Positions 55,108 to 64,000 of a stretch of DNA of 64,000 bases are shown one piece after another. This DNA is from Plasmopara viticola (lineage: Eukaryota; Oomycota; Peronosporomycetes; Peronosporales; Peronosporaceae). Numbering within the stretch: the first letter of the stretch is position 1; every line of letters starts with the position of its first letter. Under the pieces are notes generated by a model, which was not told the DNA's origin, did not search any database, and saw nothing but the letters and a program-made list of their open reading frames with translations. The DNA is taken from the NCBI GenBank assembly GCA_001695595.3, contig MBPM02000016.1, forward strand, positions 1 to 64,000, read 5' to 3'. The translations under genes were made by a program, and so were the position numbers.

Positions 55108-58100
55108 ACGTCTTTTGATACCCCCGTTAGAGTAACATTCGTATCTTGATTTTGTCATTACTTGTACAAATCTCTTTCAATTTGTTTACTTGTGAGAAGT
55201 GTGCAAATCTGCCCATAATCGTAGTGTAGATCTCCAGTAGTCGGTTAAACCACTACATCGCTCTCCTTTCATGTCCGAGTATAGTATGTCGAAGCCGGAA
55301 GCTAGGGATCCCAATGCTCTTGTAAATAACTCAAGTGCCGAAGTGATCCATCCGGAGGCTTATTTGACCTACAAGTCGCGGCGATCGAATCGTGTAATGT
55401 TTTTAGGTGCATTACTTGGATGTATATCTTGGTAGGCGTCAGCCCAAGCCCATCATTAGAGATACTTGCGTATATCCAATTTTTGTCAAACTTCCCAGCC
55501 GCTGCCGTAACTTTGTCTGTCTTCTTCAATAAACGAAGTTCCGGATAATTATGTCCACAGTAGCCAATATGGATGTCGAAATTTAAGTAACACTGGCTGT
55601 GTACCAGAGTAGAGGTAAGATGATCCTTTGCAAGATCACCACCTTTCCGCGTAAGGTACGGGCGCGGTACTTCCATATGGCACAGCGCGTACGCACTTTA
55701 GCGAAAACGTCACTGAATCTCTGTTTGGGTGTAGCTGTTGCACCTTACACCAATTAAGTCGACGCTATCCGACGGAAGTAGAGACTTGTAGATGCCCGAA
55801 GTTGAGTCGGCTTTGGCAGACTAATTTTGTGCGTAAACGGCATTATGCACGTGCTTTTCATATTCAGCCGTGATCCTGACGCCGAAGCATAATCTTGAAC
55901 ATATTTTAAAGATTCGCTTGTGTGATCGACATCAACCAAAAGGCCGGTACAGTCACCGGCAAACGCATTAAGCAGATGGCGTGCAGTTGTTCCATCGACA
56001 TTCACTTCACGGTCGGCTAACCGAGCAGGTAGGTAGTTCATGAGTGATTCCATAAAGAGCACGAAAAGTCCCGGTGAAAGCAGGTCTTCTTGACGTACTC
56101 CAGCACTAAGTAGAAACGGATCGCCGGGCGAATTGTTAAGTAGTAGACTGACTAAGGTCTGGCTGTAAAAGGTCTTTTTCCACGCTCAGAATGTTGCACC
56201 AAATCCGAAGTGATGAAGTACCATATCCAGAGCCATCCATAGCATGTTGTCGAAGGCTTTAGCAAAGTCGATAAGGACGGCGCATGCGTTTGGATACTTG
56301 TCTTTGCATAGCTTCTGTAAGTCTTGAAATCGGATAAGCGAGTGCCGAATGGATCGATCTGGGACAAAGCCGCTCTGATCTTCGTGATCAGCGATGGGAG
56401 GACGGTGCCCAGGTGCCTCGCGAGGATCTTGGGGCCGAACTTGGCATCATGATTTAGTAATGTCAGCGAGTGGTAATTTTCCGGCTGGGACCGGTCTCCT
56501 TTCTTGTATAATAAAGAGAGATGCGCACGCCGCTGAAACTTAGTGATTTTTCCTTTGTATACTTATTTGTCGTGAATAACTTCATATATTCGCGCCCATA
56601 CGTTAGAGGCTAACTTGTAGTACTCAATAGGTAGGCCGTCCGGTCCCGGCACTTTTCTATCAATTGTATTCATTATCGCCCAATATAAATCATTTGCCGT
56701 GATAGGAGCGTCTAACAGATCCTTCTGTGCAGGCGTGACCTTGGCAACTGTATCGCGTAGCTTTTGTGCAAGACGAATTGGTTGGTGAGGAGCATTTTCT
56801 AGATGGCGTCGTCGACTGGAATAATTGACCCCAGAATATACGGTGTCTATTGCCAATTTCAGCGGGGTATTCCGTTGTCGTTCCGTCTCTGCGTCTGAGC
56901 TCAGTGATATGTGACCTGAGACAATCTTGTTGAGGAGCCTTAAAAAAAGTGCTTCGTTGACCGCTTACTTATATGTTAGTCGGCCGTAAATTTACTTTCA
57001 GTGTTCCGCTCTTAAATGGTCTCTCGATACGCCTTGAGATCAGCCTAAGCTTGTTGCACTGCATTTTTGTTGTAGTCGGTAGGAAATATGTTATGAAGGT
57101 CAAAAGTATCGTTGACCGCTGTCACTTTTGTAGCCATCTCTCGAGCATCAGCGTGCCGTAGTGCAAGCCACCTTCTGCGTACATAAATGCAGTCGGATCA
57201 TTTGTGTTCATCTTACAGGCATCCAGGATTTGATCCATCAAAGTTTCGAATTCGAGCGGCCAGTATTTCTGCTGACAGTGTGAGAGTCTTGACAACTTCC
57301 GGATCACGTAACAGCCAAGGTGGGCATCTCCATGGCGCACGTTTCATTTTGGGAAGAAACTTTGCTTGCAATGTGAATTTGACTGGTATGTGATCTTCAG
57401 TATGCCATTCTCGATCTCTCAAATGGCTGACTGTAGCCAGATGATCCTGGAGTAGGTCCACCGTCAAAAAGCAGTAGTCAAGCCGATTTCACGAGTGGGA
57501 CTTGTGTAGTCACGCGTATCGAGATGCACAAATCTCCATGCGTTAAACATAACGCATCCAGCCAGTCACCCAGCTCTTCCTGACCAGTGCCGGAATGTGA
57601 CTGGGATGGAGAGACTTGGTCAAGATAATTATCCATAGAAGTCGCCCATAACTATGTGCGCCGCCTGGTTCTCCTCATCCGAATGGTCGAAAAGGAGGTC
57701 CACAGGGAGTGCGCGAAAAAAAATACCACTTCGTGCAGGTTCATTAGGAGAATAACCACATGTAGGTATACCGTTAATTCACCAAGCGTGGTCTTGAGTA
57801 ATAAATAAAGTTTCGTAACTGTTCTTTGAAGACGCGTTTTGTGAGATCTTCAACTTCTTTAAAGGGAGAAGCTGAGGATAACACAAGTCCAAATCCATGT
57901 CGCTCATTGAAAACGGGGAACGTGGTGTCGGACCAGAAGCAGCGTGCTTCTGAATCGGCCACATGAATAGAATGTTCGCTGGTCTGTATTGAGTCTTCTT
58001 TATAAAACTTCGTCTCTTGGATTGCGGCCAGCTGATGTTCAGAGAGAAGCCGCTGATACGCAATTAATTTTGCTAAATTCAGCCCATTTACGTTCAGCGA

Positions 58101-58640
58101 GACTCCAGTAAAGGCCCAGTCCTCCCTAGAGGTGAGGGTTCACCAGTCGAAAGGGCCTGTTTGCTATGTCTTGTGGCAGTGGAGTCTGTGCCAGATCGTT
58201 TAGTGCAGTGAGCACAAACGGTGGCGTTCGACTGTCATCGAGAAAAGTCTTCACTACGTCAGTCCGGCTAAGCAGAGAAGATTTAGGTCCCTCCATGATA
58301 AGACCGGGGAGCGACAAAGGCGCTTTGGCGACAACACCGGCCCAAGAAGCGCTTGAACTTTGACTGGATCGACGTATACACTCGGCGCGAAGACCATCAA
58401 GAAGAAGTCGCTAGTGGCACTGTGTATAGCCGTGGCTTGAACCTCCTTACTTGATAACATAGCCTCGAAGAAATGGGTTGCGTTGATAGAGTCGATATCG
58501 TATCGAAGCCGCAGACGACCCTGTGAGTCTGTCGACTCATCGCTCGTTACAGGCTCCGCGCTAATTGCTCGGTAAGCTGCGAGGGCTTTCAACAGATGGC
58601 TCTCATGTATCGCCAAGGTGAATGGCATGGGACTCACCTG

Positions 58641-59099
58641 CGTGCAAACAGTGAAGTACGAAACGATCTATCTTTATCATTAAGAACGAGCTAGTGGAGC
58701 TCGCCTCACCTCTGAGCGATTTTCAGGTGGTAGACATGTTGCTGCACAGCATGCCTTAGATTTGCTACAACGACCTTTGATAAAACGTATTTTTTAGCTC
58801 AAACATGGAAAATCCCACGCCTGACATTGCGCGCAGTCTAATTTCCGCGGCCACGACACGCTAGGGAAGAAGTGCCTCTGGAAATGTTAAAAATAAGCAG
58901 GCAACGTTTCGATTGGCCTAAAAGATAAAAAAAGAAGACGTCGAACTGACTACGAGAAAAAGGTAACTCCGGGACGAAGCGCTCGTGCAAATTTGACAAG
59001 CTTTGAATGAAATTCACGAAGCAAATTAAATCGAAGAGACGGAAGCAGCCAGTCAATTGATGTAATGGCGAAAGAGCAGTGAAATGTTAGAAAAAATTT
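58641..59099. other. No gene recognised
   Basis: Between the LINE relic and the copia relic; short frames only. Confidence 0.4.
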
Positions 59100-60450
59100 A
59101 CTATGGCTTTCGTCGTTATTATTATCTCGACAGCGAAACCAATGGGTACTTCACATCACTGGTAGCAATTTGACACCAACCATCATTAAACTCCCAGATG
59201 GTGTCAGTACCCAAGCATTAGGCTTTGGGATTATTTTACTAGCGACCATGGTAGATGGAGAAATGATATTTTATAACGTGAGAACGTGTCATACGTTTCA
59301 CAAGCAGGCTGCAATCTGTAATCGCCTGGACAAGTGCGGAATTTGCTTAACGATGTCATGACATCAGGAAGCTTTGAGTTACAAAGCTGGGATGTCAAAA
59401 ACTGGTTTCGGCTTTGGTATATGAAGGCGTCAAAGTGAAGAAGAAGACGCTTGCCATAAGGAGCAGGTAGTGGCAAATGTTGCGGTGATGGAGTATTAAT
59501 AGCTCCGATGTTTGGTACGAGACCGGTGTACACCTGTCTGGAGTACATCCGCCTGATAGTCAACCAAGAAACGATGAAGAGAGTTATGGTGGAAAGTTGA
59601 ATTGTGCACACTGCCATATTGACAAGCAGTGACGCACGACATTATGTAAAATACTGAATCGAGCCATCGAGAAGATAAGTTTGCTGATTTGCTGCTCCCT
59701 GGATCACAACGGCATGAGAGAACAGTGCGATGGTGGTTGTGATGGAAGAATTGAAAGTCGAAGACGGGCCGATAGAGCAACATATTGCGTGGGCTGAACG
59801 ACAACACGGATCTAAAATTGACACTGTTGTGACTCGCCAGTGGTGCGAGGAATGCGAGATGATTGGGTTTGTGTGTTGACGTACAAAGGCAAGGAGTTCT
59901 GCAACAATGTTAGAAAGAGTTGACACGCCACGAAATATATCTTTATGCTTTAGGAGCGTTCGCATTAGACACTAATTAGCATGGGCAAAACAATATAGCA
60001 GGACTCGGGACTGCCGAGATCTTTCTGAATGCGTGCGTTTCTGACTGCGGGGGGAAATCATAAATATAGTGATATTTAAGGCGCAGGGCAGACGTCGTAC
60101 GAGATGATATACGGGAATAAGCGGCACCAAGTCAGATTTTTGTCATATTTAGGCTTTTGACTCGCTTGTGCCGTGTTGTCAAAATTCACGGCTGAATCCG
60201 TCAAGTCTGTCTTTTCATCGAAAAGTTTCGTTGGTGCTGTGGAAGTGAGCAAGAGTACTCAGTTTAAACATCGACACGGCCGACAGTGCTTTAATGATTC
60301 AAGTCGACAAGTGGCTATGACTTAAATGAATTCACGAAGGGTGAGGAAGTCGACTCTTTTGAAGCTGGTAATGAAGTGGCATTGCAGCAAGAGCAGACTG
60401 CAACTTAGGTATGGAAAATGTGGCTGCTAGTGGCAATTTCGATGCCGAGC
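59100..60450 (+). pseudogene. Ty1/copia pol relic (protease, integrase)
   Basis: The plus-strand frame at 59,170-59,361 gives IKLPDGVSTQALGFGIILLA ... MVDGEMIFYNV ... RLDKCGICLTMS, the protease to pre-integrase region of copia elements, followed by GFGLWYMKA and VKKKTLA. Near 59,875-59,930 YKGKEFCNNV resembles the integrase GEF block. At about 60,100-60,140 SYEMIYGNKRHQVRFLSYLGF and then AESVKSVFSSK match the end of the integrase region. No RT was recognised and stops are frequent. 60,451-60,720 is acidic linker-like sequence without a domain. Confidence 0.65.
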
Positions 60451-60925
60451 AGGTGGCCAAATCCTATGCTTCCAAGGTACTGTAGCGAAATCGTTCGTAC
60501 CCGGAGCAGTCAGCTCATATGAAGGACCAACAGCTGTGGAAAAAAGTCTGCAAAACAGCACGCTGATGGTGCGGTAGATGAAACGCAAGAGGGCAGGAAC
60601 GAAGATAATAGTAGCATTATAGTTCATAGAGACGAAGATTATGGTGAGATGGAGGCGTGGACGCTTACGACACTAATGAAGACGCAGATCAAGACGATGA
60701 AGGCTCGTGAATGACCTATGAGCATTGGCTACAGAAATTCACCATTTTTCAAAATTACATGTAAAAAGTGCTATTTCGTTGTTTCTCTATCATGCCCCTG
60801 TTGAAGATAGCGATTTAAAGATACAGCTACAGATGGCATATCTTGGACTTAAGAAACTTTAAGAGTACAAAACAATCTTGCGTTCCTAGCAATACAAACA
60901 TGCTATGGTTTTTGGCATGTTTAGT

Positions 60926-60931
60926 TTTATT
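60926..60931 (-). terminator. AATAAA polyadenylation-like signal
   Basis: Lies 59 bp after the stop codon of the gene at 60,991-61,557, on its strand. Confidence 0.45.
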
Positions 60932-60990
60932 AAACCATGTGATAATATGGTATACACCTCGTAATCTCACGATCCTCAAAGTCTTGTGAA

Positions 60991-61557
60991 TTACAGCGAT
61001 AAGTAGGGCATAATTACGGCAATACCCAGCGCAACGTAGACAGGGATGTTGCTGTGTCCCGCCCAGCCAAACCACGAGTTCACAACAGCCACCTTCTTCG
61101 CCCTCTCCACCACCAAGCGGTGCTTGTGTGTGTGGTTGCCGTGCTCGTGTTTGATGATGTCGTAGCCTTCGTGCTTTTCAATGGCGCAGTGACCATCTGA
61201 TGCTGTCACGCGGTAGCCGCCCGGAAAGTGAATATAAGGCACAAAAATCTCAGTTGGCTCCGATGCACTCGCTTCTTCCGATAAATACTCGAGCACGAAA
61301 ACAGATTCGCCCTGCGTAAATTTAGAGACAATGACAGATCCATTCACCTTGCGCGCATGGGGTCGCGTGGTGGTTGCATTTTTGAGATCCAGAACGATCT
61401 TCTCCCCTGATTGGGACATAAACACGTATGACTTGTTGGTTGTCGTTGTCACCGTCTTTTTGGACGTCTCACTGGTACCACTAGGCTCATTTGTGTGCAC
61501 AATTGTCTTATTGGCGGCCATCTGGGTGCGAGCGTTCATCTCAGAGGGTGATGACAT
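60991..61557 (-). CDS. Protein with GH5 C-terminal-type domain and hydrophobic tail
   Basis: 188 aa, intact. The N-terminus is Ser/Thr-rich with no signal peptide. Residues about 60-150 (TRPHARKVNGSVIVSKFTQG ... EPTEIFVPYIHFPGGYRVTA ... SDGHCAIEKHEG) resemble the C-terminal beta-sandwich found in endoglycoceramidase-type GH5 glycosidases. The catalytic barrel with its two Glu residues is absent, so this is either a free-standing domain or the remaining 3' end of a larger gene. An in-frame stop lies about 20 codons upstream of the ATG, and no barrel is visible to the right. The last 20 residues (NIPVYVALGIAVIMPYLSL) form a membrane or GPI-type tail. Assigned from remembered motifs. Confidence 0.6.
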   Translation of the reverse strand: MSSPSEMNARTQMAANKTIVHTNEPSGTSETSKKTVTTTTNKSYVFMSQSGEKIVLDLKNATTTRPHARKVNGSVIVSKFTQGESVFVLEYLSEEASASEPTEIFVPYIHFPGGYRVTASDGHCAIEKHEGYDIIKHEHGNHTHKHRLVVERAKKVAVVNSWFGWAGHSNIPVYVALGIAVIMPYLSL

Positions 61558-61680
61558 TCCTGACGAATTCGCTGTGTGAGTTGAGGGGGATTGTGGAATG
61601 CCGATGTACTTCAGTGATTATTCGAAGCAAAATTTCATGTAGCGATCGTCATAATTTGCAATTTGTTAATACAAGTATTT

Positions 61681-61706
61681 AATGTGATGTAATGTAATGT
61701 AATGTA
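61681..61706 (+). repeat. AATGT microsatellite
   Basis: About five AATGT repeats, one with a G insertion. Confidence 0.8.
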
Positions 61707-62417
61707 TTACGTTATCGCGTTGCCAAGTTATGCACGTGCTAGGCTCAGTCTGGCTAGTCCACGGCATAGAGTGGTGTCCGCATACGTCGAGTCTCGTTCG
61801 GCGGGCAGTGCAGCCAGCACCGAGGTCGTGAGGGTCTTCCATTATTTTGCTTAGCTCTGACTTGGTAAGAGCCCAGTGGCGCCCGGTGCTGGAGACCGTC
61901 GCGTCGAGGGTGAGACTCGTTAGAGACCTGCAGATGCCCGAGAGCACCTTCCCGAAGCGCGCGAGCATTTAGCCCCCGCGCTTGAGAGGAGGGCGTCACC
62001 CCAATCTTTTCCTAGCGTTAATGTGATGTGATAATGATTATGCAAGGATTAGGGCCGAGCTAGTGTGGCTTTTATATTCAGATATATATATATATTGCAC
62101 CACATGACTAGTAGCTAGCAAATAGCAAATTGAAAGCCTCATACGTTTCTTAGCGCACATATTTAAGGTATGTTGTGCGAGTATTTTCATGTGGCAAGCG
62201 GCGGGACGAGGGATTTTGAATTTGAAATCATCTAAATATTTACTAGATTCAACTGTACCAAACTACACAAAGAATTTTTTCATATTCCTACAAAGACACG
62301 AGGCGTATTCGCAGTTTAATGGCCATGGTAAAGGTAAATCCATAATAATTGTGTAAGTATTAATGTTTGCTACGCTACTCTGAATTCGAAGTATGCGCAT
62401 AGATTTCATAGTGCCTA
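61707..62417. other. GC-rich block then AT-rich DNA, no gene recognised
   Basis: 61,740-62,010 is clearly richer in GC than its surroundings and has minus-strand frames of 80-100 codons (for example KSELSKIMEDPHDLGAGC) that I do not recognise. A (TA)n tract lies at 62,082-62,095. Confidence 0.4.
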
Positions 62418-62804
62418 CATTACAGTGTCGCATTCCGCAACTAGTATGCTAATAGAGGAAGTCACTGTGCAGTGCAGATCCTTCTTTCAATAATGATGCT
62501 GTAGCGAGCACATGCTGAAGTAAGACACAACGAGCGTTGCGAATGTCAGCCTTAGAATGCATGCTTAAAAGCCTCTCAATAACGCCAATAACGCGTTGTC
62601 ATGACTCATGAGTTCGAAAATTCTCGGATGTCGATTAAGGATGTCGATCGCTGATGAAGGATACAAGCTTCACGTGCAAATATTTTACGATGTGCCTAAA
62701 ATGCTGCCATATCTCATTCTAGTATTCTCACCAGGAAAAAGACCTGCACTGCACAGTGACTTTCTTTATTAAGCTTATTAGCTACGAAATGCGACACAGT
62801 AACG
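62418..62804. mobile_element. MITE-like foldback element
   Basis: 387 bp with terminal inverted repeats of about 60 bp (62,418-62,477 and 62,744-62,804), roughly 75-80% identical by eye and perfect over the inner 17 bp (GTCACTGTGCAGTGCAG). No ORF between them. Outer ends and target duplication are unclear. Confidence 0.65.
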
Positions 62805-64000
62805 AAGGCAAGCAAAAAGAAGTCGCTTTGTGCTGACTCACCCGGTGAGTCAATGAGTCTCACCGCCCGTATGTCAGTTGGCCTAATCGACGCATAACGT
62901 GCATGAAGCAGATAAAAACCAGAAAAAGAATTACACCTTTTCGCGTGACGATGCTCTCGCACATACATGTCTCATTTAAATTTAGCAGCTATCTAAAATT
63001 ATCAAGTCTATTTACGTCCGTCGTGTAGATCCGTTTTACCAAAACGACCTACAAAGTACTCCAGCGTTAGAACTTCAAGCAAATCTGACAAGTTGAGTAT
63101 CACGTATTGATTATAATTGATGCGGAAGTATGTCGCGTCATATTCCTGTAACTTTTACCATTCATGCTCACTTTATACGTCGCGGATTAAAAACATTCTG
63201 GATATTTCACAAGAAGTTATATTTGTAGCATTACTTTACGTTGTAAATTTTCAATACATTCTGTCACCGTTGCCCGTACATTAAAAAAGCCTGGACTAAG
63301 TGAGTCATTCAAAAAGGTAGATTTGCATTTAAATATATTTATATGACCCATAAAGCTGAGGTAATTCATAAATCAGGTCTACTGTGTACCATAGGATCAT
63401 ACTAATAATATAGCAGGGTTAAAATACTTTTTTTGCCCGAAACCGCTGAATTTTATGCTACCAAAGATACAAGCTAGGTCTAAATTTTCTATAGCGCTAT
63501 ACGCTGGTAGCTATCCGACATTTTCTGGGTTATTATGTTGCTGCATCTCACTTTTGGAGTGTAATAAATCCAGTTCCAAAGTAGGTCCCTTTTGTAGCCA
63601 AACAGAGCGCCTTTCCACTCGAGCCACATGGTCGGTGAGCCAGAACCGCTGAGTCTACGGACTAATATACACTATAAGATCTCTCTTACTTATATAATAC
63701 TACCCGGCCGCCGACAACTTTGCGAGCAATAATTCCTGACCGGTGTGTTTTGAGCGATTCCAGCTCGCTCTACTACCTGGCTTACAGTCTTTGCAATCAT
63801 GCTAACATTATGTCATTTGTGAAAGCTTTGATGGCCTTTTATACGACTGAGTAAGTATTTTGTTCTAGTTTTAAGCTTAGTTACTGCTGTTCTACTTTTA
63901 AGTAGCAGAATACGGGTGTTCGGGTTGCAATATGATATGCAACTGGTGACCGCGCGCTGTTCCAGCTTGCTCCGAGACTCGTCTGATCCCGCTTTGCCGA
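62805..64000. other. No gene recognised; SINE family 2 head near 63,620
   Basis: AT-rich, short frames only. 63,600-63,645 on the minus strand (ACCGACCATGTGGCTCGAGT, then GGAAAGGCGCTCTGTTTGG) matches the tRNA-like head of the 43-kb SINE. Its body is not evident. Confidence 0.45.

Larger units (their letters stand above)
54200..58640 (-). pseudogene. Second LINE relic (ORF1 end, endonuclease, RT)
   Basis: On the minus strand, 58,637-58,254 is an ORF1-like 127-aa frame. 58,063-57,213 has endonuclease pieces (ARCFWSDTTFPVFNERHGFG, REWHTEDHIPVKFTLQ). 56,856-56,563 is the front of the RT (RKVPGPDGLPIEYYKLASNV). Further RT remnants include LLNAFAGDCTGLLVDVDHT near 55,960, where the active-site FADD reads FAGD, and SGSRLNMKSTC. 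The part below 55,300 is barely readable (NKFFLWNQTK near 54,855) and its lower limit is uncertain. It is of a different lineage from the 22-33 kb LINE and far more decayed. Confidence 0.72.

Noticed and set aside
61666..61999. Two minus-strand frames of 81-100 aa in the GC-rich block
   Set aside because: They overlap each other, run through a microsatellite and show no family features.

Overview
The window looks like a repeat-rich, gene-poor piece of an oomycete nuclear genome, probably Peronosporales (Phytophthora or a downy mildew). The signs are LINE, Ty3/gypsy and Ty1/copia relics of the kind common there, a large lipase with FYVE-type zinc fingers, and a protein with one short intron. 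No species is claimed and no database was searched.

1 to 28.96 kb is a giant tandem array built on a 72-nt tRNA-Thr(UGU) gene in a unit of about 310 bp. Sixty copies lie on the minus strand (1-21,995), fifteen on the plus strand (24,089-28,489) and one more on the minus strand (28,652). Nine diverged plus-strand copies follow at 34.5-37.3 kb, giving 85 copies with fragments. Thirteen units carry the same tRNA-derived SINE inside the tRNA gene, flanked by a 17-bp target duplication that left the tRNA sequence whole. The SINE was therefore inserted once and then amplified with the array. From 16.6 kb on, intact copies often alternate with copies that have lost one base of the anticodon loop.

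The array is broken by two pieces that look like halves of one LINE. The ORF1 5' part lies on the minus strand at 21,996-24,088. The ORF1 end plus ORF2 (endonuclease, reverse transcriptase, zinc knuckle) lie on the plus strand at 28,964 to about 33.9 kb. The array changes direction at the first piece and again at a perfect 32-bp foldback at 28.5 kb, which suggests inversion or template switching, or an assembly fold.

37.3-43.2 kb holds a decayed plus-strand Ty3/gypsy element and a second SINE family with a 16-bp target duplication. 43.4-47.4 kb holds the only clearly intact genes: a two-exon DysF/FYVE/class-3 lipase gene and, convergent to it, a Myb/SANT-like gene. 48.6-51.8 kb is a minus-strand Ty3/gypsy relic, 54.2-58.6 kb a second minus-strand LINE relic with a tRNA-like sequence inside it, and 59.1-60.5 kb a plus-strand copia relic. 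At 61 kb a short gene encodes a domain like the C-terminal domain of endoglycoceramidase-type GH5 enzymes. A foldback MITE-like element lies at 62.4-62.8 kb. Elsewhere the DNA is AT-rich and no gene was recognised.
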